NCBI RefSeq assembly: GCF_022539315.1
Contig: NC_066333.1
Coordinates: 10,445,001-10,509,000, forward strand
Direction of reading: 5' to 3'
Length of the DNA: 64,000 nucleotides
Source of the DNA: Serinus canaria
Taxonomy: Eukaryota; Chordata; Aves; Passeriformes; Fringillidae
Shown: positions 1-14,000 of the stretch, piece after piece
Numbering within the stretch: the stretch's first letter is position 1
Layout: every line of letters starts with the position of its first letter
Program-made: the position numbers and the translations under genes
Notes under the pieces: generated by a model
The model's input: the letters and a program-made list of their open reading frames with translations, nothing else
What the model was told of the DNA's origin: nothing
The model's database searches: none

Positions 1-102
1 CATGTTAGACTTATTCATGTGACTTATTGATGTGCTTCCCATCTGCACACTTCTAATGCAAGAGGCAGACAGGCCAGCTTGAGGACATGGCGCCAGAGAT
101 TT

Positions 103-147
103 AAAAAAAAAACAACAACAAAAAAAAAAAACCAACAAAAAAAAAGG
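103..147. repeat. A-rich low-complexity tract
   Basis: Runs of A interrupted by CAACAACA and CCAAC. It could be the tail of a decayed retrotransposed sequence, but nothing recognisable precedes it and no target-site duplication was identified. Confidence 0.8.
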
Positions 148-1712
148 CAATAACTTCTGACACATTACAGAGCCTTTTAATATCTCACTTCCATTTATGG
201 CACATTCTGGTTCTGGATTTAACTCTCTATAGCAAGTAACAGTCCTCAAAGATCACAAACACAAGCTTCTCACCCTCCAAAAACCCCAAAATCAACAACT
301 GCATTCAAGACATCAAGGATTTTAGAGTCCAGACAGTGTGGGCTGCTATTGTTAATTCCCCTTTTAACTGCAGATACTCTGATAGACATACAGAATTTCT
401 TGTTTAATTTTCTTTTTTTTTTTCCTGCAGTATTATTAATTGATAATTTAATTTTTGATCTGGTGAATTACATGCATTATATGAATTCACCATCAGTGAA
501 ATGACAAGTTTAGAGCAGAATAGTTTAGGTAAGCAGATTGTCAGTGCTTATGGCTGTAAGACATAATTATGTACAGCCAACTGTGTAACGCGCTTGAAAA
601 AATTATAAGCCTAGGCACAGAAATTAAAATTATTTCAAGATGAAGTTGTACAAATACAGCTGCAAAAAGCTGCAAAATCCTATTAATTTATGCCAACTAT
701 AGTGGGTAGTGCAGGGGGGATCCAGGCCCCACCTCCCTGCCAAAGGAAGTTTAACACCCACTGAATAAAGGGCTGGGTGTTTAAACAGAAGACTATTTCA
801 GCTATTCTTTAGATACTCATAAACTTGTGGGCATCAGCTGGTAACTTGGTTTGATGACTCTCAGCGCGTCAGGGCAAACATTAAACGCTAAATTACCATA
901 TGTCAGCTCAGGGTGGTTAATAATTCTCCTGCATCTTGGACAACTTGAAGGTTTTCCTGAAATTGCTGTCAAATCGAATCTTTCCTTCGATCAATAAAGG
1001 AGCACAAGGAAATGCACCATTCATGGTGTAGAAAAGAACAGATTAGCAAAATACTGTAAATGCAGCTGGCAGGGACAACAAACTGCATTCTCTTAGCTAG
1101 AGATGCCCAATAACCACATCAGTACTTCCAGTGAAGGGAATGGCAGTGTCTGCTCATCACATACCTCCTGCTCTGTTCTGGTTGCCACCAAAGCTCCCCT
1201 GACCCAGTGCTACCTGTGGATCTAACAGGCAGCAGGAAATTATGGGAGCAATATTTGTTCTACACTGCTGGGTCCGTCAATTGCAGCCAGAGGAATGCAA
1301 CAGAGAATGACTGTGAGCATGGAGAACCCGTCTGACCTGATGCTTGTTTTCCAAGCTGTGTAATAGAGATATTTCTGGCAATACTGAGGATCTGGACCAG
1401 CTGGGAACAGCCAAATCATGTAGGAAATGCAGAAATCTGCACACTGGGCTTATTTAGAGGGGTACTACCCACCCCAGACCGTGCTGCTTCTGCCACTTTT
1501 ACTCTCAGTCAAGCACCAGCTTCAACAAACACAGGCTACTCCAGCAAGTAAAGCAGATTGAAAGAGATGTTGTTTCCTTTGTGCATTTGACAGCATCAAT
1601 GACATATTTCAAGATATTCAACGCTGGGAAATTGGGATCAGATCTCCAGTCCAACTGTGGTTCCTGTCAAAACACCTGAAACCTAAATCAAGTTACTCCT
1701 AGGGTTTCCTGC

Positions 1713-1760
1713 ACCATGGATATACAGCATATCCTTACCATGGATATGTAGCATAACAGG
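1713..1760. repeat. 24-bp tandem duplication
   Basis: ACCATGGATATACAGCATA at 1713 recurs as ACCATGGATATGTAGCATA at 1737, giving two diverged copies of a 24-bp unit. It looks like a local slippage duplication without other features. Confidence 0.75.
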
Positions 1761-4696
1761 CCATGAGCTCCAGTAGTGCAGCCACAGGATGCTGCAGCCT
1801 CTATGTGAGCCCTGGAAAAGATTATTCCTTAACATCAGCTGACAGAAAAGGTGTTGCACTGCAGATGGCTTTGCTGAGCAGCACCCAGCCTGCTCCTCGC
1901 TCCCCTGAGCAGCCCTCCAGGAACAGGGCTGGGAAACCCTGCTCCAGTTTCTTTTTTTGAAGCACTAATGAAATCTGAGCTCTTACAACATCTCAGTGTT
2001 TTCTCCTGCTCTTTGATCTCTTCACTACATTCACTGTCATGTCAGATTTCATAGCTCAGTTGTGAGTCAGAAATGCGTTCCCTGGCTCTTACAGATCCAT
2101 CCCATCCAGCACACACCTTCCCAAAGCTTTGTTGGAGCCTGATGACAGCAGGAGTGAACCTGAAACACAGTGGTCCCCAACAACCTTTAAAACCATCAGC
2201 AGAGAGTAAGCAGAACCCATTTCTTACAGCACATTTTCTGGGCATTTTGATTTTTGGTAATTCAGGTCACTCCATCCCATACCCCATTGCTGATAGATTT
2301 ACTTGTAGCAGTTGTTCTCAGGCTGCAGGGCTCTGAGAAAGTGATGTGAAAGTCGCTGGTTGCTGGTAGCAGGAAATTGCCTTCATAATACTTTCAATTT
2401 AAAAAAGTTGGTAATGACACAGGGAATAGGTCCTGTGGGAACCAGGAAGGTTGAAAATAATCCACCAGCAAAAGAGTTGTGAACTGCTGACTTTGGGCAT
2501 TTAATTGGGATGGAATTACAGGTCATCTCCCTCCATCAATCCTGTGCACACTCCAAAGGTGATATTAAAAAGGAACAGATTATTATTATTTCATACAGTA
2601 TCTTACTTTTTGTTTGTTTGGCTTTTTTTTTTTTTTTGGTTTTTCTTTGTATAAGAGGAAATTAAAAGAAAACATTCTGCCACACACCCAACCATGCTGC
2701 TGCTTTATAAGCCATGCCTTGCTCCCTGAGCTGGTGTAAACCAGCACAGCTTCTCTAAGTTCAGCTTTACACCATTTCCAGAGGCTGCCAGGCTGACCCA
2801 GTATTTCTGTGGTGATTAGAGTGGGATATCTCTTCATGTTTATTTCTGGGAAAGCTCAAAGTTGGCTCTTGTGCCTTTGAGGAGCTGGATGGATGTGGGG
2901 AAATGATGTTTCTTCAAATTCTAAATCTTCAGGGCTTTTTCTTTTTTTTTTTTTCCTTTTTAATAAGAAGCAGGAGGAAGATTTCCTGACCCTCTGAACT
3001 ATCCCTGGGTTTGAATACACTACATGGCATGCCTGTAAACACAAGAAGAAAGCTCCTGTGTGAAACTTAAACTGCAGAGGATGATGGACAGCAAATGGGA
3101 TGCAAGCCAAGGAACATGACAATTAGCACAGAGAAAGTTTTCAGGGTTTATTCCATCAGTCAGCACTTAAGGAGGCTTTGAAGGGGAAAAAGCATCCTTT
3201 TTATATTAATCCACTACTTCTGCACTTTCCCCCTATTCCATGGATTTAGTGCTTAGCTGCTAAATATCTATATGCAGAGCTTTATTAAGAGGAGTTGGTT
3301 TACTTTTTAAAAGATTCCACATCCATTAGTTCAGAGAGAGAAAAGAGGCAAAATCATTTCTCCAGCTGCAATACCCAGAGTTTAAATGATGATTTACTTT
3401 TCCCCAGCTTTTAGTACTTAAAGATGTGGATGAGAAAAGAGCTAGCATTTCTTGCAATGGAATTTCTGGTCATCACCTTACTAAAGAGTTGGTTGTGCTA
3501 CTGATGATAAAGTAATTCAGTAAAAGCAAAGGGAAAATCCCCCCCTTTCTCCCCCTTTTCTTTTCTTTCTTGGCAGACTTCACATCTGAAGAGGCACCTT
3601 ACTGTTCCAAGAGAAAATATTTTCTTTTTTCTTTAAAAAGAAAAAGTTCTCTCAAGCAAGAACTTGGGCAACAGCAGGGGACAATGCTATGCCAGTGTTA
3701 ATTAGCAAATTCCAAATGAATCCTAGTTTGTGCTTAGCAGGGTATGGTTGAAAACGATGTGAACTTTTAAAATGTTGCGTTGAGCAAACAAGTCACAGCT
3801 TACTTTTTATATATTTTTTAATAAGCCTAACAAAGAAACAGTTGCTTTGGAAGGGCATCTTATTCATTTCCTCCATGGCCCTGTTCCCAGACATTTGTGC
3901 TCTTGCCCATTTCTTTATCCAGAGGTTGACAGTCACTCTTAGCTCACCCCTTTTGGTTTGAGGCCATGACTGGGGGATGGCATTTTGCCTCTTATTAAGA
4001 GGTGGCGTGTGGGGCTGTCCCCTCTGTGACCTGAATCACCTAGCAGGGGTGCACAGGGACATGGAACACTCGTCACCTCTGTGCCTCTTGGATCCCAAGT
4101 CCCCAGGACTCCAAGATGTGCCTCCCCCACTAAGGAATGCTGCTGCAGCACCTCTGTGCTAGGCTCTCCACCACAGCACAGCAGGCAGAACTGGGCAGTG
4201 GCTACATCTGGCAGCACTGATGGACTCTAATCTAAATTTCAGGATTATTCAGGCTGTGATTAAGCAGGGGCACCTGCCAGTGCAAGGCTCATCAATTCTC
4301 TTTGATTTGGAAAACTTTGCATCTGTGTCAGAACTTCAATTTCAGTGCAGAGCTCTGTGGCTGTTTTTCCTCTCTTTCCCTTCAATATTGAGTTTAAAAG
4401 AAATCAGGAGCTGAGAGAAGAGACTGATGCACTGGTCTGGGGTAAGCAGCCACGGGAGCCTGTGAGTATTCATTCAGGTAGCTACAAGGAGAAAAAGATG
4501 CCCTTGGCAAGCAGAGAAACGTGAGATTCCCAAGCCTCCTTGTGCTTTCCCTTACCCTGGCAAACAGAACTGACAGTGCACAGAAGAGCTGGGGGCTATT
4601 GCAACATAAAGAACAACTGCAACATCCACTGGGATCCAGAACATTCAGAGCTATTTTAATCAAATTACTATCGATTAGGGACAAACCAGAGTCTGC

Positions 4697-4728
4697 TGAA
4701 GTTAATGGACACATTTCCATCGACTTCA
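4697..4728. repeat. Palindromic dispersed repeat, hairpin copy
   Basis: Arms TGAAGTTAATGGA (4697-4709) and TCCATCGACTTCA (4716-4728) pair at 11 of 13 positions. The arm sequence is the same as in the hairpin at 21271-21302, so the two appear to be copies of one family rather than chance palindromes. Confidence 0.6.
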
Positions 4729-7700
4729 AAGGGCTCTGAAACAGCCTGTAACTGAAAACAAGCAAGTACCAAAATGAGAAAATGCACTTGAGTCTCACCC
4801 TAATTGCATGAGATGAAAGAACTGTTTCAGCTGGAACTTTTTGAAATTATTCTGCCCGAGACAAGTGTCAAACACCTCAAATGGTCAAAAATTCAGCAAA
4901 GCTACCAGAAATAAGGAGAGTCTGACAGCAGCAAGCCTGGCCAGCTGAGGGTACCAGAGACACACAGACAGATGTATCAGCTCTACTGACAGTTCTGGAA
5001 GACCTTCACTAATGTACACAGGAAAAAAATCTCTGCAATTCTGTGTGTGTTTAGATATATACACTAATTTAGTTTTACTTTTCACTCAAATTTATTTTCT
5101 CTAAGAAGGAAGTTTTTTCTTCTTTTTCCCTGGAAATGTTAAGGTTTAATTCCATGCTATAAATGTATCATTATTTCTTTTGTCTTCACAGACCTAATCA
5201 TCTTCTCTGAGGGATGACTACGAAATCATGACACAAGCAATTTGTTTAAACTAGCCTCTTTTACTGCCTAGAACATTTCATTGTCTTTAAAGCTATATAT
5301 TTATGTGACAGCCAGACATCCATTAAAACACACAAACCTTAAGGCCTAGGAGGTACAAAAGGAATTTCTTCTTTTAAATTTTGTAAGGGAGAAAACCAGG
5401 CCTGAATGCTGGAGAGTCATAACTTTACTGACCCTCATAACATTGGGGTCTTCCCAGAGCTGCTGTAATTAAGTGTTGAGCAGTGGATGAAATAAGGGTT
5501 TTATTTTTTTCTGTTTAAGAAACTAAACTGAGATGGCATTTTAAATACCTTGGAAGGACCAGCTCCAGCACTACCCTTCTCCAGCTTTTATTCATTCAAC
5601 AGCCTTAGAAAGTAAACAGATAAATCCCACTTGAGGTTGTTTGTGCCATGCTGGGATGGCAGGGGAAGCTGCAGTGGCTTTCTTGACTGCATGGTACTTG
5701 AGAAAATTTGGGGCAGTGTTAAAGGAAGATTTTGGGATTAAATGCTCCATCCTAATTCTGTTTTTCTCAAAGTGTATCAGAATAAGTACCAGCATCTGCA
5801 TATACAGAGATACACAGAGCTTTATATAGATATATATAGCAATATATGGATGGATGATGACAATTCCAGCAGCACTGTTACCAACGACAGAAGAGTACAG
5901 ACAAATACCCAGATACCAGAGGCCTGACTGACAGCTCTTTGGTAGAAAACCACCCAGAAGACTGTCCACCAAAGGCCCCAGAGCCAAGGCTTTCCAGACA
6001 AACCCTTCACCCCGTGGAAGAGAACAGGTGCAGAGAACAGCAGGAGCTGGTGGGAGCCCTTTTCCAGCCACGCTGCCATGCCAAATCAAAATGTTCAACC
6101 AGGGAGATGCTGTTCATCCTTCCCTTCCTGCTGCTCCCAGCCAAGTGCCACCTCAGTGGTCACCTCAAGTGAGTGACTGGAGCATGGGCTGAAGAGCTGC
6201 AACCTCCACATCACTTCAGACACCCAACTGGGATTGAAAGATATGGTTCAAGCCCCTCTTAATGTCCTATTATCTGTGGATCACTGACAGGGTTGATTAT
6301 AACAGTTTGACATGGCCCCAGAGGAGCTGTTACAGTCTATTGTGTCAATAGGTACCTAGGGAGTCTTTAATCTGCAGATACATGTGTAAAAACAGCAGAC
6401 TAAAAACACAGCTTTTTTTTTCTTTTTTCTTTAAAAGTTGTTATTGCTAAAGCAGTAAAAAGAAGCAAAAGTAATGCTCATTGTAGAAATAAAAGCCCTG
6501 TCATTTTTCCCATGACAAGAGCACAAAAGAGTCTGAAACCCAAGATTTTTCCCCTTTCAGCTGTAATATAAAAGTGATCCAAAATGTTTACGCCAGGAGA
6601 CAATTTGGAATGACTTGTTTTCCTGCTGAGCTATAATCTTGGTCAGCGGGAATGCTACTGATGTGACTCAAAATGTATTGCTGCTCTAGTGTGAAGGAAA
6701 GAAGGGGTGAACTGTCATAATTATTAAATTAGCAGAAACGGGTTTCTGTGTGCATGATGTGTGAAAGTATGACAGTAAACATGGGGGTAAAATTGTTTGT
6801 TTTCCTCAGAAACTGGTAGCTGGATTTGATAAAGGAAAGTGTAGCTCCACGTTAGGTTCTCATGGGGCTCCTGGATACTGCAGAGACAGGCGTGGTGTGC
6901 AGGCACACACAGAGAACCTGGCATGGTACAGAGAATATACAATTATCACTCATGAAGTCACAGGCTCCTGCCTTTAACAAGCAGATTCTTTCAAAACACT
7001 GACTTGCCCAGTGAGGTCTGTGAGATGCCACATACCCAGAGCACAGAGCAATTCAAATTTGTTTTCCTAGAAAACGCTGTTAAAAATGGTTCACTTAATA
7101 AAGAATTCTGTTTACATGCAAGAAGTTAGAAGATGCCTTGGAAACATCTGATTGCTCATTCTTTAAGCAGCATCTTTTTGCAGATACAGTATAATTTTCA
7201 AAAAAGGGTATGAGGTACATAAGCATCCAGAATCTCTCATGAGAACATCACTGATTTTCAGTCCTATTTCCATTTAGTCCCGACAAAGAAACACATCTAA
7301 CTGGAAGTTTTGCAAGAGAATAAACACTGTGATGCTAGCAATTAAATCCTTCCTTGTACAAGGGTCTTGTTTTTATCTACTGACAGTCACGACAGAAGAG
7401 CCCCCCCCATCTTATGAGAATTTTAATAAAAAATTACTGAATGCAGAACTTCCCTCGTGTGACTTGGCACACTACAGTCCCCAGGTCTTCAGGAGGAGAA
7501 GGCTGCATTGCAAAGCCCATACAATAGAAAAATATTTGACAGTATGTTTCAAAACATTATTTAAATAGAGACTTCTGTTCAAGTTATTAATGCCTTTAAT
7601 ATGGATTCTCATCTCTTCTTTTTATTACTTTCTGTGTCTTTCTGGTTATTTAAAGGGTTGTGAAAAGGACTGGTCAGCACTTCAGAGCTCCCACTGCTCA

Positions 7701-9239
7701 TCAGCGACAGATGCTGACCATAAAGTTAAAGCCAACAGAAAAGAAAAGCCCAGTGCAGATTTCTTTTTCCTCCTCTCAGGGGAGGGAAGGCAAACACATC
7801 CATCCTTCCCTATCCTGCTCCTCCCAGAGAGCAACCCTGGAGCCAGAACCGAGCTGGATGGCTCATTTGAACTAAGCATGAGGGGGAATGAACTCTTTAT
7901 TAATCACTGTGTGACCTGGAGCAGAGCTGCTGCCCCACGAGGGAGTGCCAAGAGAGGCCCAGCAGAACATCCTGCATCCTCAGAAGGATCTGCAGGTGCT
8001 TGGGCAGCGTGTGCCCCTCCTCTGGCACCACGCTGTCCTTTCCTCGGGGCAACAGCTGGCTGTGCCAGCCTGTGAGTTTGATGGCCTGCATATCACACAC
8101 GTGGGAAAAGGGTCAGGCTTTCCACATCATCAGGTGCAGTAATGGGAGGAGACAGCTCCCCAGCAGCACGAGCCAGAACATCTCTGGGCTCTGACATCGC
8201 AGCAGGGCAGGGGACAGGCAAAGGCACAGCAGCCATCTCCCGTGTCCTGCAACATCTGGTCATCTCCATCAGGCCAGGGGTGGTGGCAGATCGTGCCAAA
8301 AGCATCTGGGCTCCTCGTTTGCTTCATCTCCCGCACCTTCAATCTGAACTAATTCAAAGCACAGATCAGCTGGTGAATTTTTAGTGATCATGAAAGCTGG
8401 CAGCATTAAACAAACACAGCAGAACAGCACAGACACAATCCAAAGGCAGAATTTTCAGCCCTGTCTTCTAACACACACACATACCAGGGTAGTCCCAGGC
8501 TCTCCCAGTAACAGTTTCTTATCCTGACATGTTGAATGTTTATGTAGCATTTTCCACATTAACGGCACAGCACGGAAATAAAGAGCCAGACCATTCATAC
8601 TCGTGAGTAAACGATGCACACAAGGAGAGAAAAAGCCCTAATCCATTTGGAATCTGAAATCAGATCTCCAGGGATGCTTTAGATTATTGCCCTACAGGAT
8701 GCCCAGAGTTTTTAGCCAACTTAATGGCTTTCCTAATACCAAGATGCTCCTAATGAATAACAAGGCTGGATGAAAAAACTTTTTATAAAGTCACTTACAA
8801 CTGGATTAAGTGTATCAAGATGTTTTCTTTGATATTGTCTTGTCAGTTCCTATCAAGTGACTCTTCCATGCTTTCATGTCAGGTAATTCCCAAGAAATTC
8901 ATGGCTACAATCTAAAATAAATGTGTGACTTTCAAATCAGCGAGAGCTGAATGATAGGAATTTTAAATTGCTGGGATAAAACTGCTAGCTACTTCATAAC
9001 ACTCATGCTGCTTCCAGATTTAATACCTGCCTTTTCAAACACTATCAATTCACTTAATATGTCAGTGGGGAATAACATTACTTTATTTTATTTTCCTTTA
9101 TAAGGATCATGAACCATTTTCTCTTACAGAAATGTACCAATTACCCACATGCCAATTGTCCCAGCCACACTCTGATCATACAGCGTGGACATTCAGCTCA
9201 GGTGCACACAGAGCTTTCTGATGCTACAAAAGAACCACT

Positions 9240-9310
9240 GTGGGCTAAATTCCACACTGATGTAAGCAGGCACATTTCTGCTGACATCAATGGAACTGCA
9301 CTCCCCAACG
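9240..9310. repeat. Partial copy of the TGAAGTCAATGG-type dispersed repeat
   Basis: ACACTGATGTAAGCAGGCAC followed by CTGACATCAATGGAACTGCAC resembles the half-arm and flank of the family seen at 4697 and 21271. No complete hairpin remains. Confidence 0.4.
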
Positions 9311-12300
9311 CAGGTTCTGAGTTTTGCCCTCTGCCCTAAGAATCTGACAAATGCCGATGGAAGTCAGAAAGAAACCTTTCATGTGAAAAATTCCTAATTT
9401 AAGAAATTAGCAGAGCAAAGCCATGGAAAGAGAGGCTAGAAATAAGACACCATATTGTTCCATTTGTGCTGGAATAGGCAAATTGTGCCTTAACTCTGGC
9501 AGCTGGGACATGTGAGGATGGGGAATTTCCTCTGGGGCACAGCCAGAGGGGCTGGTACCGCGCCCAGCCTTGCAGGACTGCTTGGTACGAGGGGCACAAC
9601 AGGAAAAAAGGGAGCCAACGTTCAGGAAGGGTGGGATCCAAGGAACCACTGAGGGATAGGTGTATGGGGGCAGAGCTGGCCACTCAGTGTGGCACAGGGG
9701 CTGCAGGGCACAGCGAGCAGTGCCAGCGCTGGAGGCAGCGTGGCTGTGCCATGGCTAATTGGTTCTGCTGAGGGTGTGGGGGTGTTTGCCAGGGCACAGT
9801 GCCAGGCTAATGGAGCTGTGTGGCTGCTGGAGCAGGGCTAGAGCTTCCAGGGCAGTGGTCAGGCTGTCCTGGCTGCTCACAGTACCACGGCTGCCTCACC
9901 TGTGCTGATGTATCCCCAGCTGTGCTGCAGTGAGCTCTGCCTCCTGCGAGGGTACAACAGGCTCTGACCAGATAAAGGAGCTTCATTATTCCAAAGCTGC
10001 ATCCACTGACCACATCCCACAGCTACCAGCTTGCTCTACACCTTTTGCAAGCTCCCCTGGAGGAGGTAGGGCATGGCTCTTTGATCCAGGCAGAGCTGGC
10101 AGTGCTGGGAGCTCTGCAGCAGGTCCCTGCCAATTTATTTCTGGTAATGGATTGTCCCACCGTTTCAGCATTGTTTACACGGATTTATTCAGAGTATATC
10201 TGCATATATATTACACATGCAACTCTCACCAATGCAGGGTAGACCTTATTCTGCATTGATTGGGATGTGCTGGGAGATATGCCAAACATTGTTAGCACAG
10301 AGCATCACACTGTACTTGGAAACCTTTATCTTGAACTTACCAATTCCTTTCAGCAAGGAAAACTCACCTGTTCTGCTCTTTTGGGAACTACTAATGAAGC
10401 TCCAGTTTAGAATGCTACCTGCAATACCACTGATGCCAAACAGGTTAAAGACACAAGGACTATCAACAGATTGATGAGCTCAATGTGATATCCCAAGCAC
10501 TGGGGGATACCATCCAAAGAAATAAACATTTTTGGATTTGGAGTGTTTTAGGATTTAGGTGACACATTAAGAACTGAACTGTAGAAGCCAGCATTTCAAA
10601 ACCAGAAGTGCTTTCCTCCTGGTGAATGGGAATTGCATGATATTCCCTAAGGGTAATAAAAGGAGCAAGACCCTGACATGAATCCAGTGCTGAACCTGGT
10701 GATACATCTGTGTGATACTGTGGCAGGGAAAAAATAGCAAGAAGAAATGGGAAAGAAATCAGTTGCAGCCGTGTGATAAAGCAGAAAGATCTCGCTGTAT
10801 CTGCACACTGGGGTATAAAACCTGTATGAGCCAGTAGGGAAGATATTAATGAGCATCAGACAAATCTAACAGGAGGTATCAAAAGCAGATACCAAAGATG
10901 TAAATAATGAAAGAGAAAAAACACACAGTAAGAGAATAACGAGACTGAAACGGGTTTTGAATCTTTTGGACACCAAGTAACAATTTAATTTGCACTGACC
11001 TTCTAGAAGCAGCCACAAATCTGATTTTAGATAAGAAGGCTGCAGTGCTGGTGCTCATTCACAGAGCAGAATCCTGCCCATTCCCTCCTAGCAGCACTGG
11101 AGACAAGGGATAGAGGGGACAACCTCCTCCTGAGCTTTTCAGCCTCTCCTGGCAGAGCCAGGGCAAAGTGATAAAGCCCAGGGCACTGCAGGAGGCAGGG
11201 ATGTGTTACAGGATGTGCCACGGCTGGCTTGCTCTCCTACAGCCCAGTGGTTTCATGGCATATTCCTCTTTCTAACAGGCTGTGCTAGTATTGATTCAAA
11301 TCAGTGAGAGCTGTATTGATCCCCCCAAGGGTTCGACTCCTGCATAGGAAGAACATTTTCAAAAGACCTGATCCTCCTTATTTTTCACTCTTATTCCCAA
11401 CGATGCAGTAAGAGAGAGCTCGAGGCTTCTTCTGTATTCCTCCCTTTTACTGCTACACCTTAAAAACCTTTCCAGGAGGTGATCCTCGCTTGGCAGCAGC
11501 ACTCTGGGCAGCTGAATTTCTCCGTGTAAAATCAGCTGGCAACCTCTCAGCGTGGCTTCCTTGGCCAAGTGCCCTCCAGGCAGGCTGGCAGCCCCTGCGG
11601 CCAGCAGCCAACCTCCCAGGGCTTCTGCTTGGACAGGGCCTTTCTGCGTTTTATTGGCCTTCATTTCATTTTCATTTTAATGTGATGGTAAAATTTTTAT
11701 CTGATAATCTAAACAAGGTAATAATTTTGTCCTGTAAAAGTGCCTGTCTTCTGCTGTTACTGTCACCATCGTATATTGGAGGGTAATATTTGCAACATTA
11801 TACAAAACTGTTATTCTATTAAAATGATAAAATGGCAGCGGTTTTATTACATGAGTGATTTTGGAGGCACTGAGATGCCCTTTACTGCAGACAGGAATAA
11901 TAAAAAAATTATTCACCAACACATTAGGGAACAATCCTATGATTTTGGGCAACAGTTGTAACAAACAAATAAGTTATTACGGTGACACGCTCAGGAAACA
12001 CAGCCCTAAATCTTGTCTGCTGTAACTAAATAGTGCCAATAGCCAGGGACTCTGCCTGCTCTGCAGTTCAGCCCCCTGCCCCAAGAAGTTGGCAAATCAT
12101 AAGACAGACTCTGAGAATTGCCCATGCACTTTTTGCAATCCCATCTAATCCAGGCCTTTGGATTTTAACCCTTTATTCCTACTGAAGTCCTAAGGATTCA
12201 CCATCTGTCGCTGCAGAATCCGTGAAGATGAAGAAGGGGAGAGGATTAAATTAATTAACAAATTCTAATCCTGAAACAGTGTTGGTGATGTTAGGGCTCT

Positions 12301-13971
12301 TTGAATTCTAATGAGGATTTAAAGCAACACTGACAACTTTCCCATAAAAAGGAGGAAAATACTGTCACATTATCACATCCCCAGCCCCTGCCCACCCCAC
12401 ACAGCATTTTATCCAACAGAAAATACCCAAGGCACCTTCCCAGCCATGTCTGCAAGCAGGAGCCTAAACCCATGTGCACAGGCCAGAGCTACATCAGGCT
12501 GTTGCTCAAACACATTATCAAGGTTCTTATTTATTATTATATATCCTCCCAAGTTGTTTATAAGGTGATCCTGAATCAGGTAATACAACCTGGTATATCT
12601 GACTAGCAGACAGACCTTGTGGTTTATTCCATCCTCCTCTCTAACTCCAATGGATTTGCATCCACTGCCACCCAGAACTGGCAACAGTCTGTGCCTGCAG
12701 GAGATGAAGAGGAAGGTCAAACAACCCAAGTAAGTGTCTGAGGTTATCTCAAGTCACCAGTGACTCCAGCTCAATTGGGAGAATGCAACACAGAAAGACA
12801 AAGTTGAGCAGGGAGAGCTTCACAGGGAGAGCACAGAGCTCCCCTCCTAAAATCAAGCACTGAATGAAAATCAGACCGCACCAAAATGCAATGCATTGAT
12901 GTACAACACGTTCTCTCTGCAACAGCAAGGTATAATGGGCATTAAAACAACAGTCCACGGCCTCACATCCATTTAAAACCCAAGATTTCTTGCGGAAAAG
13001 TGCAAATTTAAGCCGTGTTGGGAAGGGAATTTCACCGGGGGACCTGCGCCCTTTGTGCGGGGAAGCAACTTTATATTTTCTGACATTGCCGTGAATTTGG
13101 AAAGGAAACATATGGAAAGCAGATGACATATTTCACAAACTGCCAAGCAGATTTTGCGTGGTTTTAGAGAACGTGTACTCCAGGGAGCGTCCACAGCAAC
13201 TTGATGGTCCTGATGGCCAACATTTGTTTTGCATCTTTATGCAGAAGAAGCGAGACATGACCATTCATCTGTCTCCTGTTTCCGTACAGGTGCGCGTTGC
13301 TCAGCCCTGCTCCGAGGACAGATGTTGCTTGCAAATGCCTTTTTAAAAGAAGGAAAATAACAGGAGGGAGGGGGAGAGCCCAGTGAGCAGCTCAGAGGCT
13401 CGGACTGCTCTCTCTCCTGGAGAGCCCCGCCAGGCAATGGATGTGCTGGCCGTGGCATCGCTCCTCGGAGCTCGGGGTCTTTATGGGAACTGCTCACTAC
13501 ACTGCAGATGAAGTCAGCTTCTTATTAGTCTCCATAGTGGAATAACAAACTACAGGATTCATAATATCTGGAGACCAGTGGCTACATTTTGATTTCCGAG
13601 CTTTTGAAACCTCTGTGCGCAAACAAACTCTTCAAAACAAATGCAAATTTGGCAGTTTATGCAGCAGTGAGAGCCACTTGGGGGGATTAAAGGCTGATGT
13701 ACTATCAGCTGAAGAAATGAGTAGCCCTGAAACACAGAAATAGAGCTCCAACATTTGTATATTGATCCTCTATAAACTAGGGCTGAAAGCAGATTCTGAA
13801 GGACACCAATTCCTTCATTTTTAAGCCTTTTTTTTTTTAAGTAGGAGGAAGCTGAAGAGATTTGACTGCCTGAATGTTGTGAATCCGATTTTCACAAGCA
13901 GACCCTGAGTTTTAGAAGCACAGCCTGCAGCACACAAGCTCCCAATGACACTGTTAATATGTACCAATACA

Positions 13972-14000
13972 AAATCTACTGAAGCCAATGGGAGACTTTG
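13972..14000. repeat. Half-copy of the TGAAGTCAATGG-type dispersed repeat
   Basis: CTACTGAAGCCAATGGGAGAC preserves one arm of the family with a single change in the core. The complementary arm is not evident. Confidence 0.35.

Noticed and set aside
5592..6098. A 168-aa minus-strand open frame
   Set aside because: It runs through a TA-rich simple repeat (YIAIYIYIKL), has no recognisable similarity and has poor coding character.
7590..8075. A 161-aa plus-strand open frame
   Set aside because: No domain was recognised. The antisense and other plus frames are equally open, consistent with chance in moderately GC-rich intron.
11330..11340. GGTTCGACTCC, a perfect tRNA B-box consensus, considered as a tRNA gene or tRNA-derived SINE
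   Set aside because: The T-stem cannot pair beyond two or three bases, and no A-box, D-arm or acceptor stem is found upstream.
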